From a bacterium (GTDB lineage: Bacteria > Myxococcota_A > Bradymonadia > UBA7976 > UBA1532): a stretch of 64,000 nucleotides of DNA. Below are positions 38,524 through 47,579 of this stretch, piece by piece (position 1 is the first letter of the stretch; every line of letters begins with the position of its first letter). Both the position numbers and the translations under genes were made by a program. The DNA is taken from NCBI GenBank assembly GCA_030426085.1, contig JAUHYW010000056.1, forward strand, positions 1-64,000. Direction: 5' to 3'. The notes below the pieces were generated by a model. It was not told where the DNA came from. It worked only from the letters and a program-made list of their open reading frames with translations, and ran no database searches.

Positions 38524-39486
38524 GTGACTGCCGACCCGCCCGCAGACGTGATCCTCATCGGCCCGCCCCGGCTCGACGGCGGCGGAATGCGCCAGGCCCA
38601 GTGGCGGCGCGCCCTCGCCCATCGCGCGCTGCGCGGCGCGTCCCGGGCGCTGCTCATCGGGCCGCTCACCGCCCGCGGCCGGCCGGCCGAGGCCGCCGGG
38701 ATCGCAGAGTCTCTTTCGGTATTCCCCGGGCGAACCACGGTCCTGCCCGGCCCCGGCGACCTGCCGACGCATGGCAGGAGCCCTGGATGGCTGACGCCCC
38801 TCGTCACTGACACGCTCCCGACGCGGCCGATCGCGCTCGGCGACCGCCGGACCGCCCTGATCCCCCTCGACACCCTCCGACTGACAGGCGGGCGGGACGC
38901 GATCGGGGCCGCTCAACTGGCCGATCTGGAGGCCCGCCTCGCCGCCCGCCCCGACGGCGCGCGCACGATCCTGGCCCTGGCCCACGACCCCCACGGCAAA
39001 CCCGCGACCGGCGCCCCGCTGGCCGACCGCGAGGCCCTCGCCGCGCTGCTGCGGCGGCACCCGGTCGCGCTCATCGTGCACGGCCAGCGGGACGCCCTGA
39101 CCCGGGGCCGCTTCGCCGGGATCCCGACCCTCAGCCCGCCGCCGCTCGACGGCTGCGCGCTCACCGGCTGGCGGGCCCTGGTCCGGGTGGGCTGGGCCGA
39201 GGACGGCTCACCGGCCATCGAGCCGCTGCACTTCGCCCGCCCCGAGAGCCGCCCGGCCCTGGCCGAAGCCTTCGCCGCCGCCGACGCCGCCGGCGCCTGG
39301 ACCGACCTCGCCGAGAAGATCGTCGCCGCCGACGACACCTTCGCCGCCCTCGCCGCCGAGCTGCGGGCCCGGTCGGCGCGGCTGGACGCCGTCGACGCGC
39401 ACGCCGCCGCGCTCGACGGGGCCCTGGCCGACCTCATCCGCCGGGCGGGCGGCCCCGGCGACCCCAGCCGAGGGCCCGACCGATGA
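38524..39486 (+). CDS. Degenerate phosphoesterase-like protein, function unknown
   Basis: 320 residues from a GTG. The order and spacing of segments GPLTARGR, ALAHDPHGKP and IVHGQRDAL suggest a calcineurin-type metallophosphoesterase fold in which the canonical GNHE, SHHP and GHxH motifs have been lost, so it is probably inactive; this is my reading of a faint pattern. The C-terminal ~70 residues are helical. Its stop overlaps the start of the next gene, so the two form a unit. No homologue recognised. Confidence 0.55.
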   Translation: MTADPPADVILIGPPRLDGGGMRQAQWRRALAHRALRGASRALLIGPLTARGRPAEAAGIAESLSVFPGRTTVLPGPGDLPTHGRSPGWLTPLVTDTLPTRPIALGDRRTALIPLDTLRLTGGRDAIGAAQLADLEARLAARPDGARTILALAHDPHGKPATGAPLADREALAALLRRHPVALIVHGQRDALTRGRFAGIPTLSPPPLDGCALTGWRALVRVGWAEDGSPAIEPLHFARPESRPALAEAFAAADAAGAWTDLAEKIVAADDTFAALAAELRARSARLDAVDAHAAALDGALADLIRRAGGPGDPSRGPDR

Positions 39487-41471
39487 CCGACGCGCTCCTG
39501 CCCTGGTCCCCCCGCCCGGTGACCGCCGTCTTCGACGACCTGCGCCCCGCCGACCGGGCCCCGGGCGAGGCCGCCGCCTTCGCCGCCGCGCTGCCCGACG
39601 TGCTCGCCCGCTTCGAATCGACCGACCCCGAGCAGGCCCGCACCGAGCTGGGCCACCTCACCGCGCTGATGCAGGCCTCGGAAGACACCGCCGCCCGCCT
39701 CGCCGAGCGGGGCTTCTTCCGCCGCACCTGGGCCCGGCTCACCGGCGAGGATCGGGCGACCGCCGAGCAGGTGCGCGGCCGGCTGGGCGAGGTGCAGGCC
39801 CGGGCGCTGGCGGTGGTCGAGCGGCTGCTGACCCGGGAGGCCTTCCTGGCCCACGCGGCCCACCACCTCGGCGGCCGGCTGGAGCTGCTGGCGGTCGAGA
39901 ACCTCAAGCTCAAGGCGGCGCTGGTGGCCCTCGGCGAGCGGGTCGTCGGCCGGGTCGAGCGCATGGAGGGCCGCCTCGAGAGCCTCGAGCGGCGCAGCGA
40001 CGGGCTCGAGCGGCGCATCGCGCTCAGCGAGCTGTTCCAGAGCGGGTTCAGCGCCAGCCTCCAGGCGCCCTACGCCGCCATCGACGACCCGCTGACCCGG
40101 GCCCTGACCCTGGCCCGGGACTTCGTCGAGGCCTCCGGCGGCGACTGGCGGCCGGTCGACCTGCACCGCCTCGAGAAGCTGGCCCGGGGCGAGGCCGGCG
40201 TCGGCGACGACGACCCCCAGCCGCTCGACTGGTGGGTCGATCAGGCGCTGGGGCTGGCCGACCGGGGCCCGCTGTCGACCTGGGTCCGGGGGGGCAGCCT
40301 CGCCGAGCGGCTGATGGCCCCGCTCGACGACGAGACCCGGGCCGCGCGCAGCTTCTACCCGGTGCACTTCCTCTTGCAGCGGCCGCGGTGGTTCGTCGAG
40401 CAGGGCCTGCCCCGGCAGGCGGCGACCGCGGTCATCGCCGACGAGCTGACCGCCTACGGCCTCGACATGCACGAGGCGCTGACCCCCTGGCGGCTCGTGC
40501 AGCTCCTGCTCGAAGAGCGGCTGGCGTGGGCCCTCGAGGCCCCACGACCCCAGAGCTCGACCGCGCCCGCCGCGCTGCCCGCGCCCAAGGCCGAGGCCCG
40601 CACCAACAGCGGCCGGACCTACCCCACCGGCGGCCGGCTGCCCGAGGCGCTGTTCCTCTACCGGGGCCAGCCGCTGATGCGGGCGCTGGACGAGGCCCAC
40701 GGCCGCCCGGTGCTCTTCGAGTGGGTCGGCGGCGTGGCGAAGCCGCTCACCCCCGCCCCGCCCATCGCCGAGCTGCCCGCCGCCGGCAGCCGGTGGTCCA
40801 TCGGCGACGGCGGGCTGTGGATCCTGGCCGCCGACCGGCGCACCGTCGTCGTCGGCCGCCGCCCCGGCGAGCCCGGCGACCCGTGGAGCTGGCAGTCGAT
40901 CCCCACCACGACCCCCGGGGTGCCGGTGGGCGTCGCCGCCGGGTCGGACCGGGTGCTCGTCTGGGACCGCAGCGTCATCGTCGAGCGCACCCCCGACGAC
41001 CGCCGCAACCGGGTGCCCCGCCCCGCGCTCGGAGCCGCGGTGGGCGACGGCCTCGCCTGGCTGCTGCTGCGGGATCACGTCCAGCGGTGGCCGCTCGAGG
41101 GCGAGCCGCTGGAGTGGGCCCCCCTGCCCCGCGGCCTGCGGGGCACCTCGATGGCGGTCTCCCCCGCCCGCGGCGCCCGCCCGGTCGTCCTGTGCCGGGA
41201 CGCCGAGCGGCGGGCGGTGCTGGTGGCCGCCGGCCCGGTCGGCTCGAGCCTGCCGGTCGCCGCCGACGCCGCCTTCGCCCCGATGAGCGCGGCCCACGTC
41301 GCGGTGGTCGGCGCCGGCCACCTGGGCATCTGGGCCACGACCGGCGGCGAGCTGGAGCCGATCGACGCCGCCCCGGCGGGCGTCGCCGGCCCCATCGCCG
41401 CCGACGAGGCCGGCCGCATCGCGGTGTTCCACCCGCCGTCGGGCGCGGTGCGGGTGTTCGCGCCCGACTGA
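39483..41471 (+). CDS. Large protein with helical N-terminal half and propeller-like C-terminal half
   Basis: 662 residues, cytosolic (no signal or membrane segment). Residues 1-370 are helical, with a heptad-rich coiled coil at about 145-185 (VGRVERMEGRLESLERRSDG). After a Pro/Ala linker (about 360-380) the last ~290 residues show repeated short strands of the type GDGGLWILAADRRTVVVGR and GHLGIWATTGGELEPI, as expected for a beta-propeller. I do not recognise a family. Transcribed and coupled with the 38524 gene; the pair stands between unrelated genes and ends before a strong terminator. Confidence 0.65.
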   Translation: MTDALLPWSPRPVTAVFDDLRPADRAPGEAAAFAAALPDVLARFESTDPEQARTELGHLTALMQASEDTAARLAERGFFRRTWARLTGEDRATAEQVRGRLGEVQARALAVVERLLTREAFLAHAAHHLGGRLELLAVENLKLKAALVALGERVVGRVERMEGRLESLERRSDGLERRIALSELFQSGFSASLQAPYAAIDDPLTRALTLARDFVEASGGDWRPVDLHRLEKLARGEAGVGDDDPQPLDWWVDQALGLADRGPLSTWVRGGSLAERLMAPLDDETRAARSFYPVHFLLQRPRWFVEQGLPRQAATAVIADELTAYGLDMHEALTPWRLVQLLLEERLAWALEAPRPQSSTAPAALPAPKAEARTNSGRTYPTGGRLPEALFLYRGQPLMRALDEAHGRPVLFEWVGGVAKPLTPAPPIAELPAAGSRWSIGDGGLWILAADRRTVVVGRRPGEPGDPWSWQSIPTTTPGVPVGVAAGSDRVLVWDRSVIVERTPDDRRNRVPRPALGAAVGDGLAWLLLRDHVQRWPLEGEPLEWAPLPRGLRGTSMAVSPARGARPVVLCRDAERRAVLVAAGPVGSSLPVAADAAFAPMSAAHVAVVGAGHLGIWATTGGELEPIDAAPAGVAGPIAADEAGRIAVFHPPSGAVRVFAPD

Positions 41472-41576
41472 TCACCGATGCATCGCGCCTCGCGTATCCG
41501 CTGAGACACGAGGTGATACATACCTCGTCTCACCGCGCGACGCGCGCCCCCGCCGGACCCGCCCTTCGAAACGAAA

Positions 41577-41609
41577 GAAGGCGCGAGACGGGCAGAGTCT
41601 CGCGCCTTC
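41577..41609 (-). terminator. Hairpin terminator between convergent genes
   Basis: GAAGGCGCGAGAC (41577-41589) pairs perfectly over 13 bp with GTCTCGCGCCTTC (41597-41609), loop of 7. On the minus strand the stem is followed by TTTCGTTTCG, a T-rich tail, so it fits an intrinsic terminator for aspS; it may also stop the plus-strand pair. Confidence 0.8.
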
Positions 41610-41694
41610 ATGGCCGGTTTGCCTATTGGGGATGAGCGCCCCGGCCGCCCGCCTCTTCAGCACGAAGCGTGCCGACCCCCGGGCGGCGTCGGCG

Positions 41695-43482
41695 TCAGCC
41701 CTTCTCGGGCATCACCGCCCGCATGTGCACCTCGGCGAGCTGGTCGGCCTCGACCGGCGAGGGGGCCTCGGTCATCAGGCAGCTCGCCGACGTCGTCTTG
41801 GGGAAGGCGATGACGTCGCGGATGTTGTCGGTGCCGGCGAGCAGCATCACCAGCCGGTCCATGCCCAGGGCGATGCCGCCGTGGGGCGGGGTCCCATAGC
41901 TCAGCGCGTCGAGCAAGAACCCGAACTTCTGCTGCCGCTCCGCCTCGTCGAGCCCCAGGACGCCGAAGACCGCGTTCTGCATATCGGCCCGGTGGATCCG
42001 GATGCTGCCCCCGCCCAGCTCGTAGCCGTTGAGCACCACGTCGTAGGCCCGGGCCATCGCCTCGCCGGGCGCCGCCTCGAGCGCCGCGGCGTCCGCCGCC
42101 CGGGGCGAGGTGAACGGGTGGTGCATCGAGTACCACCGCCCGTCGTCCTCGTCGTACTCGAACGCCGGGAAGTCGGTCACCCAGCAGAAGGCGTACTGCC
42201 CCTCGGGGATGGCGTCGGTCAGGCGGGCGAGGTGCAGCCGCAGGGCGCCGAGGGCGGCGAAGACCACCGCCGGCTTGTCGGCGACGAAGAACGCCATGTC
42301 CCCCGGCTCGAGCCCCATGACCCCGCCGATGGCCGCCCGCTCGTCCTCCCCGAAGAACTTGCCCGCCGAGCCCTTCCAGACCCCGTCGGCCTCGACCTTG
42401 ATCCAGGCCAGCCCCTTGGCCCCGTAGGTCGAGACCGTCTTGCCCAGCTCCTTGTCGATCTGCTTGCGGCTCAGCCCGCCGCCCGGCAAGCGGACGCCGC
42501 GCACCGTGCCCCCCGCCGCGATCGTCTTCGCGAAGACCGAGAACCCGCTCTCCCGGGCCTGCGCGCTGATGTCGCACAGCTCGAGCCCGAAGCGCAGGTC
42601 GGGCTTGTCGCTGCCGAAGCGATCCATCGCCTCGCGGTAGGTCATCCGGCGGAAGGGCGTGGGGATCGTGACCCCGTGCACCCCCTCGAACACCGTCGTC
42701 AGCATGCGCTCGACGGTGCCGAAGACGTCCTCCTCGTCGATGAACGACATCTCGATGTCGATCTGGGTGAACTCCGGCTGGCGATCGGCCCGCAGATCCT
42801 CATCGCGGAAGCAGCGGCAGATCTGGAAGTAGCGGTCGTAGCCCGCCACCTGGAAGAGCTGCTTGAAGAGCTGCGGGCTCTGGGGCAGGGCGTACACGCT
42901 GCCCGGGTGCAGCCGGCTGGGCACCAGATAGTCCCGGGCGCCCTCGGGGGTCGCCTTGGTCAGGATGGGGGTCTCGAACTCGATGAACCCGTCGTCGATC
43001 AGCGCGTTGCGCACGAGCTGATTGACCCGGCTGCGCAGCATGAGGATGCGCTGCAGCGGCGGCCGGCGCAGGTCGAGGAAGCGATAGCGCAGCCGGGTGT
43101 CCTCCGAGGCGTTGACCTCGTCCCGGATCTGAAACGGCAGGTCGCGCGACGGGTTGAGGATCTCGGCGCTGTGGGCCAGCACCTCGATCTCGCCGGTGTC
43201 GAGGTTGGGGTTGACGTTCTCCCCCCGGCTGATGACCTTGCCCGCCACCGCGACGACGTACTCGTTGCGCAACGTCTGGCCCAGGGCGTGGGTGTCGCCG
43301 TCCACCGAGGGGTCGAAGCGCACCTGCACCAGCCCGGTGCGGTCGCGCAGGTCGATGAACACCGCCTGCCCGTGGTCCCGCCGGGTATGCACCCAGCCCA
43401 TCAGCACCACGTCGTGATCGGTGTGCGCGCCGCGCAGATCACCGCAGCGGTGGGTCCGCCGCTCTTCGGTCAGAAACGCCAT
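41695..43482 (-). CDS. aspS: Aspartate-tRNA ligase
   Basis: 595 residues, bacterial-type length including the GAD insertion. OB-fold anticodon domain first ([22 protein letters not shown]), then class II catalytic motifs: motif 2 [20 protein letters not shown] and motif 3 [16 protein letters not shown]. It charges tRNA-Asp; whether it also charges tRNA-Asn cannot be told here. The ATG at 43482 is chosen because GAGGGGG lies 6 nt upstream; a GTG precedes it directly. Confidence 0.96.
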   Translation of the reverse strand: MAFLTEERRTHRCGDLRGAHTDHDVVLMGWVHTRRDHGQAVFIDLRDRTGLVQVRFDPSVDGDTHALGQTLRNEYVVAVAGKVISRGENVNPNLDTGEIEVLAHSAEILNPSRDLPFQIRDEVNASEDTRLRYRFLDLRRPPLQRILMLRSRVNQLVRNALIDDGFIEFETPILTKATPEGARDYLVPSRLHPGSVYALPQSPQLFKQLFQVAGYDRYFQICRCFRDEDLRADRQPEFTQIDIEMSFIDEEDVFGTVERMLTTVFEGVHGVTIPTPFRRMTYREAMDRFGSDKPDLRFGLELCDISAQARESGFSVFAKTIAAGGTVRGVRLPGGGLSRKQIDKELGKTVSTYGAKGLAWIKVEADGVWKGSAGKFFGEDERAAIGGVMGLEPGDMAFFVADKPAVVFAALGALRLHLARLTDAIPEGQYAFCWVTDFPAFEYDEDDGRWYSMHHPFTSPRAADAAALEAAPGEAMARAYDVVLNGYELGGGSIRIHRADMQNAVFGVLGLDEAERQQKFGFLLDALSYGTPPHGGIALGMDRLVMLLAGTDNIRDVIAFPKTTSASCLMTEAPSPVEADQLAEVHMRAVMPEKG

Positions 43483-43713
43483 CACAAGCCCCCTCGAAGA
43501 AGGTCGGGTTCGGAGGCGGCATCGTAGGCGGGGGCCGGGCTGCGGTCAACGCCCGGCGCCGTTCACCCCCGGGTGTCGGGCCGATCCCGAGCGCGCGGGC
43601 ACTGTCGACGCCCACCCCGTGCAGAGGCGCACGCCCCCTCTCCCCCGCGCGCAACCGGACCCCCGCCCGGCGACATCCATACCGGGACACCCCGCTCGAC
43701 CCCAGGAGCCCCC

Positions 43714-44469
43714 ATGTCCGACCGCATCGTGCCCATCGGCGACGCCATGTGGAACATCCGCGGATCGTTCCGCCTCTTCGGGCTGCTCGACATCGGCACC
43801 CAATGCTCGCTGGTGCGGCTCGAGAGCGGGCGGTTCGTGATGCTCGACAGCTACACCCTCGAGGGCGACGTGCTCGATCGGGTGCTGGCGCTGACCGACG
43901 GGGGCGCGGCGCTCGACGCCATCGTGAACCTGCACCCGTTCCACACCGTGCACGTCGACGCGGTCGCCCGGCGGTTCCCCGAGGCGACGCTCTACGGGAC
44001 CCGGCGGCACGTCGAGAAGAGCCCCGACCTGCCGTGGGCGACGACCCGCAGCGACGACCCCGAGATGAACGGGCTGTTCGACGAAGAGCTCCGGTTCATG
44101 GTGCCCGCCGGGGTGCAGCTCATCCCGGCCGACGAGTCGGTGCACGCCGGCTCGGTGCTGGCGCTGCACCGGCCGAGCCGGGCGCTGCACGTCGACGACA
44201 CGCTGACGTACATCCGGCTGCCGCTGATCGGGGGGCTGCGGTTCCACCCCCGGCTGGGGCCCGCGCTCGAGGAGCGCCCGGGGGCCGCGGCCGACTTCCG
44301 GGCGTGGGCCGGCGAGCTGGCCGGGATCTGCGCCGAGGTCGACCACCTGTGCACCGCGCACCTGCGCCGCCTGCCGAAGCTCTCCGGCGAGGCGCTGGCC
44401 GAGGCGGTCCGGGGGGCGCTGGCCGACGCCGAGCCGACGCTGAAGGCGCACGCGGCGCGCTGGAGCTGA
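43714..44469 (+). CDS. Metallo-beta-lactamase-fold protein with altered metal motif
   Basis: 251 residues. The fold is suggested by LVRLESGRFVMLDSYTLEGDVLDRVLAL and a downstream NLHPFHTVHVDAVARRFPEA in place of the usual HxHxDH, followed by ALHVDDTLTYI for the later Asp. The first metal site looks damaged (HPFHTVH), so zinc hydrolase activity is doubtful. Last residues LKAHAARWS are encoded by the left copy of the 26-bp repeat that flanks the ATPase-HNH cassette. AGGAG precedes the ATG. Confidence 0.75.
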   Translation: MSDRIVPIGDAMWNIRGSFRLFGLLDIGTQCSLVRLESGRFVMLDSYTLEGDVLDRVLALTDGGAALDAIVNLHPFHTVHVDAVARRFPEATLYGTRRHVEKSPDLPWATTRSDDPEMNGLFDEELRFMVPAGVQLIPADESVHAGSVLALHRPSRALHVDDTLTYIRLPLIGGLRFHPRLGPALEERPGAAADFRAWAGELAGICAEVDHLCTAHLRRLPKLSGEALAEAVRGALADAEPTLKAHAARWS

Positions 44470-44566
44470 CAGCGGTATGAGACGGGGCTCGGGCCGGGGC
44501 GGACGATGCCCCTGACGGACGGCGCGCGACGCCTGCACCTCGTCGGCGCCGGCCGCGGACCGGGGC

Positions 44567-45289
44567 TCACGGCCGCGGGGGTCGGTCCGGCTCCGCGCCT
44601 ACGACCGGCGCGCCCACCCGGCGACGCGGCCCTCCACCCAGCCGGACGAGCTCGGCGTGAAGGAACGGGGCCATCCTCCCGAGCTGGCGCAGCGAGATGT
44701 CTCCCGTCTCCCACCACGAGACCAGCCGCGCCCGCGTCTCGCGGTGGCGCGGCGCGTTGAGGCCGAGCGTCTCGATCGTGGCATCGACGCGCGCCCGGCG
44801 CGCCGGAGCCAGCGCGTCACCCGGCTTGACCTGGAAGCCGTTGAACTCGATCGCGAAGTCGCCGACCCGGACGGCGAACGGGTCGAGCACCGCCTCGACG
44901 CCCTTCTCGCGGTTCGGGGGCAGCGCCGACAATCGGAAGTTGCCCCACTCGTAGGCGAAGAGCCGGCCCCAGGGCCCGTGGGTCTGGGGGATGAAGTGAT
45001 CGACGGTGGGGTCGGCCGTGCTGCGATCGATGAGAATCGACAAGTAGGCGCAAACACCGCCGTACGCGTCGTAGAGGCGATCGAGGCATGGGCCCTGCCA
45101 GTAGGCGATGAGATGCTCGGAGGCGATGCCCTCCAGCGCGTCGGCGACCTTCCGCCGCTTCGCGAGCCGGCCGCTCGGCTCGACGAGCCCCAGCAGCGTC
45201 TTCAGCAGCAGGCGCCCCGGTCGACGCACCCGCCCGTCGAAGTCGAAGCCGTCGGCGGCGAGCGGCTCGGGCTGAGGTCGGACGGGCAT
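44567..45289 (-). CDS. HNH endonuclease-like partner (PtuB/TIGR02646-like)
   Basis: 240 residues. An HNH core is visible: GGVCAYLSILID, then TVDHFIPQ with catalytic His (97-98 Asp-His), YEWGNFRL (Asn 117) and LPPNREKG (Asn 126). The second cysteine of the CxxC knuckle seen in TIGR02646 proteins (CAYC) is replaced (CAYL), so the zinc knuckle is lost. It starts inside the stop of the ATPase gene (TGATG at 45287-45291), as in Septu-type PtuA/PtuB pairs. It would act as the nuclease effector. The 97 bp after its stop are gene-free. Confidence 0.75.
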   Translation of the reverse strand: MPVRPQPEPLAADGFDFDGRVRRPGRLLLKTLLGLVEPSGRLAKRRKVADALEGIASEHLIAYWQGPCLDRLYDAYGGVCAYLSILIDRSTADPTVDHFIPQTHGPWGRLFAYEWGNFRLSALPPNREKGVEAVLDPFAVRVGDFAIEFNGFQVKPGDALAPARRARVDATIETLGLNAPRHRETRARLVSWWETGDISLRQLGRMAPFLHAELVRLGGGPRRRVGAPVVGAEPDRPPRP

Positions 45290-46596
45290 CACGTCGATGC
45301 GCCCCGCTCTGCCTTGAACAGCGCCCATCGGGCACCCAGCGCAGTGCCCGGCGCCAAGCGGGCGGCCCGCAGGGCCCGATCGGCCCGCTCGATCTGAGCC
45401 TCGCCGGGCGCGTCGGCCCGGAACACATCGAGCACCAGCTCCACGGCCCGTTCGGCCTCTTCGGACGCCGCGAGGCCCAGCCCGAACGTCTCGACGAGCC
45501 AGTCGTTCACGTTGCCGTGGGGGTAGAAGTCGACCCGGTGGATGTCGACATCCCGGCCACGCAGGTTGAACGCCCACAGCCGGTCCTTGCCCGCTTCGAA
45601 GAGCGGCTCGAGCGAGGCCAGCACCAGCGGAGAGTGGGTGGCCGCCAACAACTGCACCTCGGGCTGGGACTCCAGCTTCTCCATGACCCGCCGAAGGGAC
45701 CGGAGGATGGTCCTCTGCCATCGCGGATGCAGGTGGGCCTCGATCTCGTCGACGAGCACCACGATGCGCCGCGTCGGCCGCCGGCCGGTGCGCTCACACG
45801 CCTTGAGATGGCTCTGCCACGCCCACACGAGCAGATATGAGAGCGCCATGATGCGTCGGACCCCGGCCGACACGAAGTGGGCCGGCACGACCTCGCCGTG
45901 CGGCATGCGGATGGTCGGCAGCTCGCGATCGTCTTCGACCCCGGTCACCGCATACGCATCCGCGGGCTCGCCCGGCTCCAGCTTGCCGTCGGGCGGCGAC
46001 AGCTCTTCCAGTACATGGCACAGCTGGCGGTGCTCGTCGGACTCACGCCGCTGCCAGTCGACCCAATGTGCGATCAGACCCCGGCAGAGCACGCTGCTCT
46101 TGAGCCTGCTCGCAGCCTCGTCCGTGGGCGGGTTCCTGCGTTCGAGGCCCTCCCAGACCTCGTGCGGCTGAAAGACGTAGGCGTCCGGGCGGTCGGGGTC
46201 CGAGATGCCCATCGACGGCGCGTTGCGCCAGTCGTTCCGCGCCGGATCCCAGACGGCGAACCCGCCATCGACCCGGGCATAGACGACCAGCCCCGGGTTG
46301 GCCGGCCGCCCGCCCTTCGGGCTCCACCCGGACCCCTGGACGAAGGTGCTGTCCAGCTTCGAGATCCCGCCCTTCTCGCCGGTGATGCGGGCGTGGATCG
46401 AAGCCTTGTCCACCGCCGCGGGGCGGGGCCACGCCGGGAGGCCTGCCCACTGGCGGGTGAGCGCCCACCACGCCACATCGAGGACAAAGCTCTTGCCGAG
46501 GCCGTTGTCGCCCGTGATCACGTTGAAGCGCTCGGAGAAGTCGAGGTCGATCGTCTCGACGGGCCCCAAGTGGGTCAGGGTGAGCTTCTTGAGCAC
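45289..46596 (-). CDS. SMC/ABC-type ATPase of a Septu-like defence pair (PtuA-like)
   Basis: 435 residues from a GTG with GGAGG 8 nt upstream. Walker A GDNGLGKS (29-36), a long insertion, a signature-like HFVSAGVRRIMALSYLL, Walker B IVVLVDEIEAHLHP and the His switch in LAATHSPLVLASL define the AAA_21/OLD-like ABC ATPases common in anti-phage systems. The gene is the first of the cassette and is translationally coupled to an HNH gene. The combination matches Septu; retron components are absent. Codon usage looks a little less GC3-biased than its neighbours, consistent with transfer. Confidence 0.85.
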   Translation of the reverse strand: MLKKLTLTHLGPVETIDLDFSERFNVITGDNGLGKSFVLDVAWWALTRQWAGLPAWPRPAAVDKASIHARITGEKGGISKLDSTFVQGSGWSPKGGRPANPGLVVYARVDGGFAVWDPARNDWRNAPSMGISDPDRPDAYVFQPHEVWEGLERRNPPTDEAASRLKSSVLCRGLIAHWVDWQRRESDEHRQLCHVLEELSPPDGKLEPGEPADAYAVTGVEDDRELPTIRMPHGEVVPAHFVSAGVRRIMALSYLLVWAWQSHLKACERTGRRPTRRIVVLVDEIEAHLHPRWQRTILRSLRRVMEKLESQPEVQLLAATHSPLVLASLEPLFEAGKDRLWAFNLRGRDVDIHRVDFYPHGNVNDWLVETFGLGLAASEEAERAVELVLDVFRADAPGEAQIERADRALRAARLAPGTALGARWALFKAERGAST

Positions 46597-46650
46597 GCGC
46601 CGCCTCCATCTCGTTGGCCGGAGCTTTCCCAATGCGAGCGCCCGTGTAAA

Positions 46651-46828
46651 GGCCCGGCAAGAAACAACTCGGCCAGGCGAGGGCGCCAGGTCGACCCCCA
46701 GTCGCCAGCGCCCCCGCAGCGCACGACGAAGGCGCACCAGGAGGTGCGTCGAGGAAGTGCGCGAGGAGGTAAGCGGCGAATGGGGGTCGAGATGGCGGCC
46801 GCAGCCCCGAGTTGTTTCTTGCCGGGTC
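46651..46828. repeat. Palindromic interspersed element, copy 2
   Basis: CCCGGCAAGAAACAACTCGG (46653-46672) has its perfect 20-bp complement at 46807-46826. Internal parts match copy 1 at 7396-7627: CCCCCAGTCGCCAGCGCCCC, the apical GCACC-AGGA-GGTGC hairpin, and AAGCGGCGAATGGGGGTCGAG (given in part). Terminal stems differ from copy 1 at several positions but with compensating changes on both arms. It abuts the right 26-bp direct repeat. No coding capacity; it lies between the ATPase promoter region and the hemolysin III gene. Confidence 0.85.
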
Positions 46829-46856
46829 CTGAAGGCGCACGCGGCGCGCTGGAGGG

Positions 46857-47579
46857 TCAGAGCAGCCGGGCCACCAGGGCCAGGTGACACAGCGCGGCCA
46901 CCACCACCAGCGCGTGGAAGACCTCGTGATAGCCGAACGTGCGGGGCCACGGGTCGGGCCGCTTGCGGGCGTAGATCACCGCGCCCAGCGTGAAGAGCAC
47001 CCCCCCGGCCACCAGCAGCCCGACGCCGAGCGGCCCCAGCCGATCGAAGAGCAGCCGCCCCTCGATCATCGGGGCCCAGCCCACGATCACCGCCAGCACC
47101 GCGACGACCCACTTGGGGGCGCCGACCCACAGCAGCGACTTCAGCACGCCCAGCGCCGCGCCGACCCAGACGATGATCAGCGGCAGCCGCCCGGCCTCGG
47201 GCCCCAGGCCGAGCAGGCAGATGGGGGTGTAGGTGCCGGCGATGAGCACGAAGATCGCCGCGTGGTCCAGCCGGCGCATGCGCTGGCGGGCGGCCGGCTG
47301 CCAGGTGATCCGGTGGTAGAGCGCGCTGATCGCGAACAGGCTCGTGGCGCTCGCGATGTAGATGACGGTGCCGATCAGGGCCAGGCGGTCGGAGACGTCC
47401 CACAGCAGCGCGAGGCCGAAGAGGGGCCAGACGGAGGCCGCGATCTGGTGGGAGACGCCGCGCAGGCGGGGGCGCCGGGGCAGGGAGTCGGCGGTGATGG
47501 CGGGTCCGATCGTGCGGCCGGCGCGGGCCGGCGGGTGACGAAGCGGGGGGACCCTATCGTGTCCGGGCGCCGGGCGCAC
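46857..47579 (-). CDS. Hemolysin III / YqfA family membrane protein
   Basis: 240 residues with seven membrane helices. The family histidine/aspartate motifs SALYHRITW, RRLDHAAIFVLIAGTYTP and FGYHEVFHALVVVAALCH are intact; these resemble the PAQR zinc-hydrolase site. The ATG at 47579 overlaps the end of the previous gene by 26 nt; the first 35 residues are not conserved-looking, so the true start may be internal. Its 3-prime end abuts the right repeat of the defence-like cassette. Confidence 0.88.
   Translation of the reverse strand: MRPAPGHDRVPPLRHPPARAGRTIGPAITADSLPRRPRLRGVSHQIAASVWPLFGLALLWDVSDRLALIGTVIYIASATSLFAISALYHRITWQPAARQRMRRLDHAAIFVLIAGTYTPICLLGLGPEAGRLPLIIVWVGAALGVLKSLLWVGAPKWVVAVLAVIVGWAPMIEGRLLFDRLGPLGVGLLVAGGVLFTLGAVIYARKRPDPWPRTFGYHEVFHALVVVAALCHLALVARLL

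Larger units (their letters stand above)
44440..46854. mobile_element. Two-gene defence-like cassette bounded by 26-bp direct repeats
   Basis: A 26-bp sequence starting CTGAAGGCGCACGCGGCGCG is present at 44440-44465 and again, identical, at 46829-46854. The left copy is the 3-prime end of the metallo-beta-lactamase-fold gene; the right copy directly abuts the hemolysin III gene, where it encodes nothing. Between them lie an ATPase and an HNH gene on the minus strand and a palindromic element whose right end meets the right repeat. This looks like an insertion between two convergent genes, with a duplicated boundary. No integrase or transposase is inside. Confidence 0.65.

Noticed and set aside
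45289-46596. Retron-associated Septu system
   Set aside because: No reverse transcriptase or msr/msd-like region lies beside the ATPase-HNH pair.
44440-46854. Simple IS insertion with target-site duplication
   Set aside because: The 26-bp duplication is longer than usual for insertion sequences and no transposase is present; an att-like or homology-driven event fits better, though not proven.
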